Source: Micromonospora terminaliae (lineage in GTDB: Bacteria > Actinomycetota > Actinomycetes > Mycobacteriales > Micromonosporaceae). Taken from it: DNA of 64,000 bases. Within the stretch, counting starts at the first letter, position 1; every line of letters begins with the position of its first letter. The stretch covers positions 5,208,001 to 5,272,000 of the forward strand of contig NZ_CP045309.1 of assembly GCF_009671205.1 (NCBI RefSeq), given 5' to 3'. The notes below the pieces were generated by a model that saw nothing but the letters and a program-made list of their open reading frames with translations, did not search any database and had not been told where the DNA came from. Below, in pieces: positions 6,869 through 15,283 of this stretch. The position numbers were made by a program, and so were the translations under genes.

Positions 6869-9379
6869 GTGGCGAGTCCGAAGGCGCGCGCCGGCCGGGC
6901 CGCCGCGCTGCACCGCAGGGCCGAGGCCACCGCTACCGCGGCGGCCGGGATCCTCGACGAGATCCGGCCCGCCCCCGCCGATCACCACCGGCAGTACGAG
7001 CTGGCCGAGCGGCTGCGTGCCGCGGCGGCGGTCGCCGCGCCGGGCTGGGCCGGGGAGCCGCTCGAGACGTTGGCCCCGACGACCGCGCCGGGAGACGGTC
7101 CGCCCGCCTTCGTGCGGGTCGGTGTCGCCGCGCCACTGGACGACGCCCGGTTCCCCGCGCTGGTGCCGCTGCTCGGCAGTGGCCATCTGAGCGTCGACGC
7201 GGACGCCGGTGACCCGAGGGTGGCCGGGCTGCTCCGGGCCCTGCTGCTGCGGCTGTTCGCGGCCAGCCCGGCCGGCGCCCTGCTGGCCCGCGCGGTCGAC
7301 GGCGGCTCGAGGGCCACCTTCGCCGGTTACACCGCGCTGGCCGACGCGGGCCTGCTGCCGCCGCCCGCCACCGACCTGGGCGGGTTCCGGGCGGTGCTGG
7401 CCGAGGCCGAGCAGTGGGTGGCCGCCGGCACCGCCCGCCAGCGCGGGCACGACCGGACGCTGCTGCTGGTGGTGGCCGCCCTGCCCGACGGGGCCGCACC
7501 GTCCGATTTCGACCGGCTCGCCGAACTGGCCGACCAGGGTCCCCGGGCCGGGCTGCACCTGGTGGTGGCCGGCTGGCCCGCCGGTACGCCGCTGCCGCAG
7601 GCCACCCCGCTCGCGGTGCGCACCGCGTACGCGCTGGTCGGTGACCCTCCCGCCACCGCGTTCAGCGGTCCGGGTGCGGACTCGCCGGGCGGGCTGAACT
7701 CGCCGGTCTTCCTGGACGAGGATCCGCCCGAGGAGCTGGTCGCCGGGGTGTGCCGGCGGCTGGTCCGGCAGATCGAGGACGGCTCCCGCCTGGCGCTCAC
7801 CGACCTGCTGCCGGACGGCGACCTGTGGGCGGAGGGCTCGGTCGACGGGCTGACCACCACGGTCGGTGACGCCGCGGGGCGGCCGGTGAGCCTGGGCTTC
7901 ACCGAGCTGACCCCGCACTGGCTGGTCAGCGGCCGGTCACAGGCGGGGCGCTCGGCGTTCCTCACCGACGCGCTCTTCGGGCTGGCCGCTCGCTACGGCC
8001 CGGACGAGCTGGTCCTCTACCTGGCGGACGTCGACGACGGCGAGTCCTTCGTGGAGTTCCTCCAGACCGAGCGGGACCGGTCGTGGGTGCCTCAGGTCCG
8101 GGCCGCCGGGATGGCCGCCGACCGCGAGTACGTGGCCGACCTGCTCGGCGAGCTGGAGGCAGAGCTGCGCCGCCGGGAGGAGGCGGCCCGGCGGGCCGGC
8201 GGGCAGCGCTACGCCGAGCTGCGCCAGCACCAGGCGCTGCCCCGGATCGTCTGCGTGATCGACAACTTCCCGCTGCTGCTGCGCGACCGGGACCGGCTCG
8301 CCGCCGACCTGCTGACCCGGCTCGACGGGCTGGCCCGCGCCGCCCGGTCGTACGGAATCCATCTCGTTCTGGCCGGCGAGGGCGACCTCGGCATCGGCGG
8401 CCCCCGCGATCCGCTGCTCGGTCAGTTCCCGGTGCGCGTGGCGCTGCCCGGCGGCTCGGCCGTGCTGGAGCCGACCAACGACGCGGCGGCCGGCCTACCG
8501 GTGGGCAGCGCCGTGGTGAACACCGCCGGTGGGCTGGGCGGTCCGCGCGGCGCGACCCGGGGCCACGAGCGGATGATCCGGTTCCCCGACCCGCACGAGG
8601 ACCCGGCGGTCCTCGCCGACCTGCGGCACCGGCTGTGGTCGGCCCGGCCCGAGGGGGCCGCTCCGCCGGTGGTCTTCGCCGGGTTCGCCCGCCCGCTGCT
8701 CGCTAACGACCCGCGGCACCGGGCCGCGCTGGCCGGGCGGGCGCACGCGCCGGCGGCGCTGCTCGGCCGGGCGGTGGACGTCCGGCGTTCCACGGTGGCC
8801 GTGCCGCTCGGGCCGGCCGCCGGCCGGAACCTGGCCGTGCTGGGCCGGGACGACGAGGCCGAGCGACTGCTCGGCACGGCGGTCCGCAGCGCGGCGGCCG
8901 CGCACCCGGGCGCGGCGCGGTTCGTGCTGGCGCCGCTGGCCAACGGGTCGGCCGAGCCGGCCGGGGTGCTCGCCGCCGAGCTGGCCGGGCGGCACCGCGT
9001 GGAGATCGTCGACGTGACCGGGCTACGGGCGGCCATGGCGGCGGACGAGCCGGGCTACCTCGTGGTGTTCGGCCTGGACGTACCGGACGCGAACGAACTG
9101 CCGCCCGACCTGCTGCGGGCGCTGCTGCTGGAGGGGCCGCCCGCCGGCCGGCACCTGCTCGGCTGGTGGCGCACGGTGGCGCCGCTGGCCGGGCTGCTCG
9201 GCCCCGAGGGCGAGGTCGACAAGCTCACCGCCGTGGTGGTCACCGACGTGCCCGGCGCCCGGCTGGAGCAGCTCTTCGACCGGCCGGTGCTCTGGCGGCC
9301 CCGGCCGGGCCGCGCGGTGCTCTGGGACGGTCCCGGCGAGCAGGGCACGGTCCTGGTGCCATTCGGTGAGGGCTCGTGA
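6869..9379 (+). CDS. FtsK/SpoIIIE-like ATPase with degenerate P-loops
   Basis: 836 aa, GTG start with a purine-rich GGGAAGAGAGG upstream. The N-terminal 300 residues are helical and Ala-rich. A FtsK-type segment starts near 340, where the P-loop reads GRSQAGRS (about 354), with Arg instead of the invariant Lys; VCVIDNFPLLL fits a Walker B strand. A second FtsK-like fold from about 625 keeps VPLGPAAGRNLAVLGRDDEAERLL but lacks any P-loop Lys. It resembles the accessory, weakly or non-catalytic FtsK domains seen in EccC-like proteins. The downstream membrane protein is coupled through a 10-codon reading frame, so the pair may form a membrane-tethered complex. The role is unknown. Confidence 0.8.
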   Translation: MASPKARAGRAAALHRRAEATATAAAGILDEIRPAPADHHRQYELAERLRAAAAVAAPGWAGEPLETLAPTTAPGDGPPAFVRVGVAAPLDDARFPALVPLLGSGHLSVDADAGDPRVAGLLRALLLRLFAASPAGALLARAVDGGSRATFAGYTALADAGLLPPPATDLGGFRAVLAEAEQWVAAGTARQRGHDRTLLLVVAALPDGAAPSDFDRLAELADQGPRAGLHLVVAGWPAGTPLPQATPLAVRTAYALVGDPPATAFSGPGADSPGGLNSPVFLDEDPPEELVAGVCRRLVRQIEDGSRLALTDLLPDGDLWAEGSVDGLTTTVGDAAGRPVSLGFTELTPHWLVSGRSQAGRSAFLTDALFGLAARYGPDELVLYLADVDDGESFVEFLQTERDRSWVPQVRAAGMAADREYVADLLGELEAELRRREEAARRAGGQRYAELRQHQALPRIVCVIDNFPLLLRDRDRLAADLLTRLDGLARAARSYGIHLVLAGEGDLGIGGPRDPLLGQFPVRVALPGGSAVLEPTNDAAAGLPVGSAVVNTAGGLGGPRGATRGHERMIRFPDPHEDPAVLADLRHRLWSARPEGAAPPVVFAGFARPLLANDPRHRAALAGRAHAPAALLGRAVDVRRSTVAVPLGPAAGRNLAVLGRDDEAERLLGTAVRSAAAAHPGAARFVLAPLANGSAEPAGVLAAELAGRHRVEIVDVTGLRAAMAADEPGYLVVFGLDVPDANELPPDLLRALLLEGPPAGRHLLGWWRTVAPLAGLLGPEGEVDKLTAVVVTDVPGARLEQLFDRPVLWRPRPGRAVLWDGPGEQGTVLVPFGEGS

Positions 9380-9408
9380 GCGCGAGAACTGGGGAGGGAT
9401 CGTCGTGA
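9376..9408 (+). other. Micro-ORF linker between two genes (element copy, short form)
   Basis: A 10-codon frame, VSARTGEGSS, begins at GTG 9376. It overlaps the upstream stop as GTGA and ends in a TGA that overlaps the downstream GTG 9405. It opens with GTGAGCGCGAG, the same bases that open the linker elements at 44265 and 59324. The GGGGAGGG inside it is the ribosome-binding site of the next gene. Translation of the peptide is inferred from the overlaps, not shown. Confidence 0.45.
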
Positions 9409-10106
9409 GTGACACCGGCACGGCGGTGCCCGCGCCCCGGTCCGGCGGCCCGACCGTCGACCTGGACCCGGCCGGGGCGGCCTGGGCGGACTACGTGGCC
9501 GCCGCCCGCCAGCTCGACGGCGTACGGCGGGCCGCGGCGACCGCCGCCGGTGAGCAGGCCCGGTCGGTGGCGGCCGCCCGCGAGGAACTGACCGCGGTAC
9601 GCGAGCGCCTCGCCCCGCAGCAGTCCCGGTTGCGGGAGCTGGGCGTACCGGCGATCTCGCTGGTGCCGACACCGCCCGAGGTGTCCGAGGCGGCCCGGTC
9701 GATGGCGGCCGGGCCAGCGGCGGTGCTCGCCGCGCTGCGCACCGCCCGGGGCTGGGCGGACGCGGCGGACGACAGCCTCGCGACGCGCGGCCTGCCCCGG
9801 TTGGCGCGCTGGCCGGCGCACCCCCGCAACCTGCTCGTCTACGGGCCGCTGGCGTTCCTGGTGCCGCTGGTCCAGCTCGCGATCTTCCTGGCCACCGGCA
9901 CCGGCGCGGTCACGGTGCTCGCGCTCGTGGTGGGGCTGCCCCTGCCGGCCGTCGCGTTCATGCTGGGCTGGCTCGCGGTGGGGCGGCTGTTCCGGCCCCG
10001 GCCGGCCGACCGCGTGGACCGGACGCCCCGCTTCGGCGCGCTGGTCTGCCTGGTCCCGGCGGTGCTGACCACGGCCGGCCTGCTGCTGGCCATGCTGGCC
10101 GGCTGA
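9405..10106 (+). CDS. Membrane protein of unknown function, partner of the FtsK-like protein
   Basis: 233 aa from GTG 9405, chosen because GGGGAGGG sits 6-8 bases upstream; an in-frame GTG at 9366 would overlap the previous gene by 14 bases. Residues 1-130 are Ala/Arg-rich and probably helical, with a coiled-coil look (REELTAVRERLAPQQSRLREL). Three hydrophobic segments follow, at about 146-164, 166-190 and 205-232. The orientation suggests a cytoplasmic helical domain anchored by a C-terminal membrane bundle. It probably works with the coupled FtsK-like protein. No family was recognised. Confidence 0.7.
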   Translation: MSDTGTAVPAPRSGGPTVDLDPAGAAWADYVAAARQLDGVRRAAATAAGEQARSVAAAREELTAVRERLAPQQSRLRELGVPAISLVPTPPEVSEAARSMAAGPAAVLAALRTARGWADAADDSLATRGLPRLARWPAHPRNLLVYGPLAFLVPLVQLAIFLATGTGAVTVLALVVGLPLPAVAFMLGWLAVGRLFRPRPADRVDRTPRFGALVCLVPAVLTTAGLLLAMLAG

Positions 10107-10110
10107 GCCG

Positions 10111-10151
10111 GACACGACAGCGGGCCCCTCCCGAGGGAAGGGCCCGGTGTC
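10111..10151. terminator. Bidirectional terminator hairpin
   Basis: CGGGCCCCTCCC (10121-10132) faces GGGAAGGGCCCG (10135-10146), with an outer GACAC/GTGTC pair (10111-10115 and 10147-10151). It lies between the convergent ends of the membrane-protein gene and folE. Confidence 0.7.
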
Positions 10152-10158
10152 GGTGCGA

Positions 10159-10734
10159 TCAGCGCGGGATGATCAGGGCCATCGCCTCGGCCCGCGACTT
10201 CGCGTCGTTCTGGAGCGTGCCCCGGACCGCCGAGGTGATCGTCTTGGCGCCGGACTTCTGGATGCCGCGCATCGCCATGCACATGTGCTCGCACTCGAGC
10301 ACCACCACGACGCCGCGCGGCGCCAGCTTGGTCATCAGCAGATCGGCGATCTGCGAGGTGAGCCGCTCCTGCACCTGCGGGCGCCGGGCGAACACCTCGA
10401 CCAGCCGGGCCAGCTTGGACAGGCCGGTGATCCGCCCGTCCGGGCCGGGGATGTAGCCGATGTGGGCGCTGCCCCGGAACGGAAGCAGATGGTGCTCACA
10501 GAGGCTCATCACGTCGATGTCCCGGACGAGCACCAACTCCTCGTGGTTGGCCTCGAAGGTGGTGCTGAGCACCTGCGCCGGGTCCACCCGCAGACCGGCG
10601 AACAACTCCGCGTACGCGCGGGCGACCCGGGCCGGCGTCTGCTGGAGACCGTCCCGGTCCGGGTCCTCGCCGACGGCCACGAGGATCTCCCGGACCGCCT
10701 TCTCGATGCGGGCCAGGTCGACGCTCTCCTCCAC
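10159..10734 (-). CDS. folE: GTP cyclohydrolase I
   Basis: 191 aa from the GTG at 10734. It converts GTP to 7,8-dihydroneopterin triphosphate, the first step of folate (and pterin) synthesis, as a cytoplasmic decamer with zinc. Zinc ligands are visible as Cys79 and His81/82 in [10 protein letters not shown] and the later Cys in [27 protein letters not shown] and [14 protein letters not shown] are family signatures. The frame stays open upstream without ATG, GTG or TTG to a CTG at 10863 whose last bases form the ftsH stop. Starting there would add 43 residues beginning LTTDPTASS. The ftsH-folE order matches Mycobacterium (Rv3610c-Rv3609c). The enzyme call is certain; the start is not. Confidence 0.95.
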   Translation of the reverse strand: MEESVDLARIEKAVREILVAVGEDPDRDGLQQTPARVARAYAELFAGLRVDPAQVLSTTFEANHEELVLVRDIDVMSLCEHHLLPFRGSAHIGYIPGPDGRITGLSKLARLVEVFARRPQVQERLTSQIADLLMTKLAPRGVVVVLECEHMCMAMRGIQKSGAKTITSAVRGTLQNDAKSRAEAMALIIPR

Positions 10735-10859
10735 CGGACGCCCGGTCAGCTTGCCGCTGATCAGGCGCGCGGCGACGTAGTCGAGCGCGTCGTCCCCGTC
10801 GGGCTCGGTCGCGGAGACGGCCAGCTCCCGCTTGCGGGAGCTGGCCGTCGGGTCGGTGG

Positions 10860-12869
10860 TCAGTGCGTACCGTCCGAGTTGTTCGAGGGCGACCCGCCGA
10901 CCGAGGCGCCGTCGGCCTGGGCCTGCGCCTTGAGGGTCTCCTTCTCGGCGGGCGTGAGCACGGGCGGCTCGGTGGAGGGCTGACGCTTGCCGAAGCCGTG
11001 GTAGGGGGCCATCGGCGGGCGCTTCGCCACCCGGGCGCAGATCCGGGCCATGTCGGCCGTGGAGAGGGTCTCCTTCTCCATGAGCTCGAGCACGATGTTG
11101 TCCAGGACGTCCCGGTATTCCACCAGGATCTCCCAGGCCTCGTCGTGGGCCAGCTCGATCAGCGCCCGCATCTCGCCGTCGATCTCGGCGGCCACCGCGT
11201 CCGAGTAGTCCCGCTCGTGGCCCATGTTGCGGCCGAGGAACGGCTCGTCGCCGCTGGTGCCGTACTTGATCGCGCCGAGCTTGGAGCTCATGCCGTACTG
11301 CGTGATCATCGCGCGGGCCAGCTGCGTGGCCTTCTCGATGTCGTTGCCGGCGCCGGTGGTGGGCTCGTGGAAGACCAGCTCCTCGGCGGCCCGGCCACCC
11401 AGCGCGTACGCCAGGGTGTCGATCATCTCGGCCCGGGTCTGGGTGTACTTGTCCTCGGTCGGCAGGACCAGCGTGTGGCCCAGCGACCGGCCCCGGGACA
11501 GGATGGTCACCTTGTGCACCGGCGCCGCGTGCGGCAGCGCCCAGGCGACCAGCGCGTGCCCACCCTCGTGGTACGCGGTGATCTTCTTCTCCTGGTCGCT
11601 CATCACCCGGGTCCGGCGCTGCGGACCGGCGATCACCCGGTCGATCGACTCCTCCAGGGAGTCGTTGGTGATCGCCCGCTGGTCCTTGCGGGCGGTGAGC
11701 AGCGCGGACTCGTTGATCACGTTGGCCAGGTCGGCACCGCTGAAGCCGGGGGTACGCCGGGCGACCGAGTCGAGGTCGACGTCGGGCGTGAACGGCTTGC
11801 CCTTGGCGTGCACCCGCAGGATGGCCTTGCGGCCCTCCATGTCGGGGGCGTCGACCGGGATCTGCCGGTCGAAGCGGCCCGGGCGCAGCAGCGCCGGGTC
11901 GAGGATGTCCGGCCGGTTGGTGGCGGCGATCAGGATGACGCCGCCCTTCGTGTCGAAGCCGTCCATCTCGACCAGCAGCTGGTTGAGGGTCTGCTCCCGC
12001 TCGTCGTGACCGCCGCCCATGCCGGCGCCGCGGTGCCGGCCGACGGCGTCGATCTCGTCGACGAAGACGATCGCCGGCGCGTTCGACTTGGCCTGCTCGA
12101 AGAGGTCGCGGACCCGGCTGGCGCCGACACCGACGAACATCTCCACGAAGTCCGAGCCGGAGATCGAGTAGAACGGCACGCCGGCCTCACCGGCGACCGC
12201 GCGGGCGAGCAGGGTCTTACCGGTGCCGGGCGGGCCGAACAGCAGCACGCCCTTCGGGATCTTGGCGCCGAGAGCCTGGTACTTCGCCGGGTTCTGCAGG
12301 AAGTCCTTGATCTCGTGCAGTTCCTCGACGGCCTCGTCCGCCCCGGCCACGTCCGCGAAGGTGGTCTTCGGCGTGTCCTTGGTGATCATCTTCGCCTTGG
12401 ACTTGCCGAAGTTGAGCACCCGCGAGCCGCCGCCCTGCATCTGCGACATGAAGAACAGCAGCAGGAGCACGAGCAGCGCGATGGGCAGGAGGTTGACGAG
12501 CAGGCTCACCCAGATGCTGTCCGAGGAGACCTTGGTGTCGGCCGGGCCGGTGACCCGGTTGGCCGCCTTGGCGTCCAGCACCTCGTTCCAGACCTGGCCG
12601 CCCACCTCGTAGGGGAACTGGGCCTCGATCCGGTCGGTGGTGGTGTCGCCGAACTTCGTCTTCTGGGCCAGGTCGAGCTGGAGCGTCTGCTCCTTGTCCT
12701 GGAAGACCGCCTTGTTGATCTTTGCGGTGTGGAGCTGGTCGAGCGCCACCGACGTGTCCACGCGGTGGTAGCTCGGGCCAGCCGTGAAGAGTTGACTGAG
12801 CACAACGGCGCCGAGGATGACCAGGATGATCCAGACCACCGGTCGGCGGAAGAAACGCGTACGTTCCAT
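10860..12869 (-). CDS. ftsH: ATP-dependent zinc metalloprotease FtsH
   Basis: 669 aa from ATG 12869 (MERTRFF). The reading frame runs further upstream, but that part is Arg-rich and unlike the family. Membrane helices lie near 9-27 and 115-137 and flank an extracytoplasmic domain. The AAA module has GPPGTGKT near 206-213 and a Walker [15 protein letters not shown]. The zinc site is HEGGH near 429-433, with the third ligand expected in the following helical region. It degrades misplaced membrane and regulatory proteins as a membrane-bound hexamer. Length and motifs are typical, and the C-terminus is Pro/Gly-rich. It lies directly upstream of folE and probably shares a transcript. Confidence 0.97.
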   Translation of the reverse strand: MERTRFFRRPVVWIILVILGAVVLSQLFTAGPSYHRVDTSVALDQLHTAKINKAVFQDKEQTLQLDLAQKTKFGDTTTDRIEAQFPYEVGGQVWNEVLDAKAANRVTGPADTKVSSDSIWVSLLVNLLPIALLVLLLLFFMSQMQGGGSRVLNFGKSKAKMITKDTPKTTFADVAGADEAVEELHEIKDFLQNPAKYQALGAKIPKGVLLFGPPGTGKTLLARAVAGEAGVPFYSISGSDFVEMFVGVGASRVRDLFEQAKSNAPAIVFVDEIDAVGRHRGAGMGGGHDEREQTLNQLLVEMDGFDTKGGVILIAATNRPDILDPALLRPGRFDRQIPVDAPDMEGRKAILRVHAKGKPFTPDVDLDSVARRTPGFSGADLANVINESALLTARKDQRAITNDSLEESIDRVIAGPQRRTRVMSDQEKKITAYHEGGHALVAWALPHAAPVHKVTILSRGRSLGHTLVLPTEDKYTQTRAEMIDTLAYALGGRAAEELVFHEPTTGAGNDIEKATQLARAMITQYGMSSKLGAIKYGTSGDEPFLGRNMGHERDYSDAVAAEIDGEMRALIELAHDEAWEILVEYRDVLDNIVLELMEKETLSTADMARICARVAKRPPMAPYHGFGKRQPSTEPPVLTPAEKETLKAQAQADGASVGGSPSNNSDGTH

Positions 12870-13247
12870 GCTGTTGTCGGGCACCGAGGCGCCCGCATCC
12901 TCCTGATCGACGTCCTGACCGTCTGAATGGTGTCGCCGCCTCGGGCGGCGGCCGCAGCCGCCGTGCGGGCCGGCCCCGACCCCGAGGCGCGTCAACTGCC
13001 GCGCCGCGGTCATTCGACGGTACACCGTTCGCGCCAGATGCGAGCTTGCGAGCCCGGCACTTACGCGTACGGCGAACCCGGGTTTGAGCCGGCGTGGCGG
13101 GGAGCTCCTCACCCGGCCACCCGACCGCCCGGTCACGCGGTTCGAGGGGTCGGGCGTGGAGGGTGCCTCCACGTCACCGGCCTCTACCGTAGACCGGAAG
13201 GCTGAGAGCCCGCTGAACGTCGGCTGACGAGCGGCCGGGCGCCGGGG
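12870..13247. promoter_or_regulatory. ftsH upstream region, no gene
   Basis: This is 378 bases between hpt and ftsH, both on the minus strand. No convincing coding frame was found; the ftsH frame continues through it but is Arg/Gly-rich. It holds a small hairpin, GTGGAGG-GTG-CCTCCAC (13156-13172), and should contain the ftsH promoter and a long leader. No riboswitch signature was recognised. Confidence 0.4.
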
Positions 13248-13823
13248 TCAGGCCCGGGCGTAGACCTCGGGCTTGAGCACCCCGACGTAGGGCACCTCGC
13301 GGTAGCGCTCACCGAAGTCGAGGCCGTAGCCGACCACGAACTCGGTCGGGATGTCGAAGCCGACGTACTTCACCGGGACCGGCACCTTGATCGCGTCCGG
13401 CTTGCGGAACAGGGCGACCACCTCGACGCTGGCCGCGGAGCGCGACTCCAGGTAGCGCAGCAGCCAGGAGAGGGTCAGACCGGAGTCGACGATGTCCTCG
13501 ACGACCACGACGTGCCGGCCGGCGATGTCCCGGTCCAGGTCCTTGAGGATCCGCACCACGCCGGAGGAGGTGGTGCCCTGGCCGTACGAGGAGATGGCCA
13601 TGAAGTCCAGCTCGGCCGGCGGGCCCTGGCGGCCCAGCGCGCGGGCGAAGTCGGCCATGAACATGACCGCGCCCTTCAGCACGCAGACGAGCAGGAGACC
13701 GTCCTCGACGTGGGCATAGTCCGCCGAGACCTGCTTGGCCAGTTCCGCGGTCTTCTCGCGGATCTGCGCCTCGGAGATGATCACGTGGTCGATGTCGGCG
13801 TCGTACCAGGAGCCGTCAGCCAT
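13248..13823 (-). CDS. hpt: Hypoxanthine phosphoribosyltransferase
   Basis: 191 aa. It salvages hypoxanthine (and guanine) with PRPP to give IMP/GMP in the cytoplasm. The PRPP-binding loop reads VVVVEDIVDSGLTLSWL (about 99-115), and the substrate loop includes LKGAVMFMADFARAL. The C-terminal VVGYGLDFGERYR is the family signature. ATG start with a close AGGAGC Shine-Dalgarno. In Mycobacterium hpt lies just downstream of tilS; here a regulator gene and a small membrane gene separate them. Confidence 0.95.
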   Translation of the reverse strand: MADGSWYDADIDHVIISEAQIREKTAELAKQVSADYAHVEDGLLLVCVLKGAVMFMADFARALGRQGPPAELDFMAISSYGQGTTSSGVVRILKDLDRDIAGRHVVVVEDIVDSGLTLSWLLRYLESRSAASVEVVALFRKPDAIKVPVPVKYVGFDIPTEFVVGYGLDFGERYREVPYVGVLKPEVYARA

Positions 13824-13922
13824 GCTCCTAGCCTGCCGTACGCCGGATGGCCTCCGTCGGCGGGGCCGCCCCTTTTGGCGCGGTCCCGCCGAGGATTAAC
13901 GGCGCAGACGGGGCAAATCACC

Positions 13923-14060
13923 TCAGCAGGTGCGGGAGCGCCAGCGGCGGCCGTCGTCGGTCGGCTTCCAGTCGGCCGAGTCCCGGCTGTCGGCGGTCAG
14001 CCCGAAGGCGCTGGCGCCCACGAGGAGAAGCAGGAAGAGCAGGAGCAGTAGAACGGTCAT
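13923..14060 (-). CDS. 45-aa single-pass membrane protein
   Basis: It starts at ATG 14060 with a Leu run (MTVLLLLLFLLLLVGASAFG) that forms one helix. A short hydrophilic tail follows, with DWKPTDDGRRW and a final Cys. Codon use has the G/C third-position bias of its neighbours. No strong Shine-Dalgarno is seen. A longer in-frame start at 14111 adds 17 polar residues and is less likely. Function unknown; small single-helix proteins of this type often regulate membrane enzymes, which is only an inference here. Confidence 0.5.
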   Translation of the reverse strand: MTVLLLLLFLLLLVGASAFGLTADSRDSADWKPTDDGRRWRSRTC

Positions 14061-14210
14061 GGCGGCGCTCGCTTTCGCGTGGTTGGTGTTCTTTTCGCCG
14101 CCGGTGCGCACCGGACACCATCAAGTTTGCGACCCGCCGTACGGTTCGGACAGTGGCAGGAATGCCAGTGAGCCTCGATTTCCTGCCACCTGTCGGGTTA
14201 CCCTCGTCAC

Positions 14211-15173
14211 ATGCTTCGATCCGTCGCCGTCGTCGCCCTCGAAGAGGTCGCCGCGTTCGAACTCGGTGTGGTCGCCGAGGTGTTCGGCACCGACCGCACG
14301 GCCGACGGCTTCCCCGGCTACCGGTTCGACGTCTGCACGGTGGACGGCGGGCCGGTCCGCAGCCGTTCCGGCTTCCTGATCACCCCCACCGCCGACCTGA
14401 CCCCCATCGAGGACGCCGACCTGGTGGCCGTGCCCGCCCACGGCGACGGGACGACGCCGGTCCCCGAGCCGGTGCTGGCCGCGCTGCGCCGGGCCGCCGA
14501 CCGGGGCGCCTGGCTGCTCAGCGTCTGCTCCGGTGCGTACGTGCTCGGTGAGGCGGGACTGCTCGACGGGCGCGACTGCACCACCCACTGGCGGCACGTC
14601 GACGACCTCCAGGAGCGGTTCCCGGCGGCGCGGGTGCAGTGCAACTCGCTCTACGTGCAGGACGGGCGGCTGCTCACGAGCGCCGGCACCGCGGCCGGCA
14701 TCGACGCCTGCCTGCACCTGGTCCGCCAGGCACACGGCTCGGCCACGGCCACCCGGCTGGCCCGCCGGATGGTCGTCCCGCCGCACCGCGACGGCGGGCA
14801 GGCCCAGTACGTCGAGGCGCCCATCCCGAAGGCGCCCGAGGCGCCCACCCTGGAGCCGGTGCTGGAGTGGCTCATGGGGCACCTGGACAGGACCGTGAGC
14901 GTGGACGAGCTGGCCGCCCGCGCCGGGATGGCGCCACGGACCTTCGCCCGCCGCTTCCGGGCCGAGACCGGCACCACGCCCCACGACTGGCTGACCAACC
15001 AGCGGGTGCTGCTCGCGCGGCGGCTGCTGGAGGAGACCAGGCTGAGCGTGGAGACCGTGGCCGACCAGGCCGGGTTCGGGGACGCGGCGGCGCTGCGTCA
15101 TCACTTCACCCGCCGGGTCGGCACCACCCCGCACGCCTACCGGACCACCTTCCGCGAGCGCGTCGAGGCCTGA
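14211..15173 (+). CDS. GlxA-type transcriptional regulator (DJ-1/PfpI + AraC HTH)
   Basis: 320 aa. Residues 1 to about 180 form a DJ-1/PfpI-like domain with the nucleophile-elbow motif SVCSGAYVLGEAGLLDG. Residues from about 220 form an AraC-type double helix-turn-helix: TVSVDELAARAGMAPRTFARRF, then LSVETVADQAGFGDAAALRHHF. Proteins of this class sense small metabolites and bind DNA; no ligand can be read from the sequence. The gene stands alone between the hpt and tilS ends, interrupting an otherwise conserved order, and may be a lineage-specific insertion. Confidence 0.9.
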   Translation: MLRSVAVVALEEVAAFELGVVAEVFGTDRTADGFPGYRFDVCTVDGGPVRSRSGFLITPTADLTPIEDADLVAVPAHGDGTTPVPEPVLAALRRAADRGAWLLSVCSGAYVLGEAGLLDGRDCTTHWRHVDDLQERFPAARVQCNSLYVQDGRLLTSAGTAAGIDACLHLVRQAHGSATATRLARRMVVPPHRDGGQAQYVEAPIPKAPEAPTLEPVLEWLMGHLDRTVSVDELAARAGMAPRTFARRFRAETGTTPHDWLTNQRVLLARRLLEETRLSVETVADQAGFGDAAALRHHFTRRVGTTPHAYRTTFRERVEA

Positions 15174-15199
15174 TCACCGGCCCGCATCCCGCCGCCGCC

Positions 15200-15254
15200 G
15201 GCTCGGCGAGGTGGCGGTATCCCGCGCGGCCGGACACGGCCACCTCGGCGAGCT
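15200..15254. terminator. Hairpin between convergent genes
   Basis: GGCTCGGCGAGGTGGC (15200-15215) pairs with GCCACCTCGGCGAGCT (15239-15254), with 14 of 16 positions complementary and a 23-base loop. It lies between the ends of the GlxA-type gene and tilS. Confidence 0.5.
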
Positions 15255-15283
15255 GGCCGGCCGGCCTGCGGACGCCGGACGGG

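Noticed and set aside
10863..12926. 687-codon frame antisense to ftsH
   Set aside because: ftsH carries every diagnostic motif; the antisense product is repetitive Val/Gly/Arg with no family.
13120..13160. tRNA T-loop-like GGTTCGA
   Set aside because: No cloverleaf with acceptor and anticodon arms can be drawn around it.
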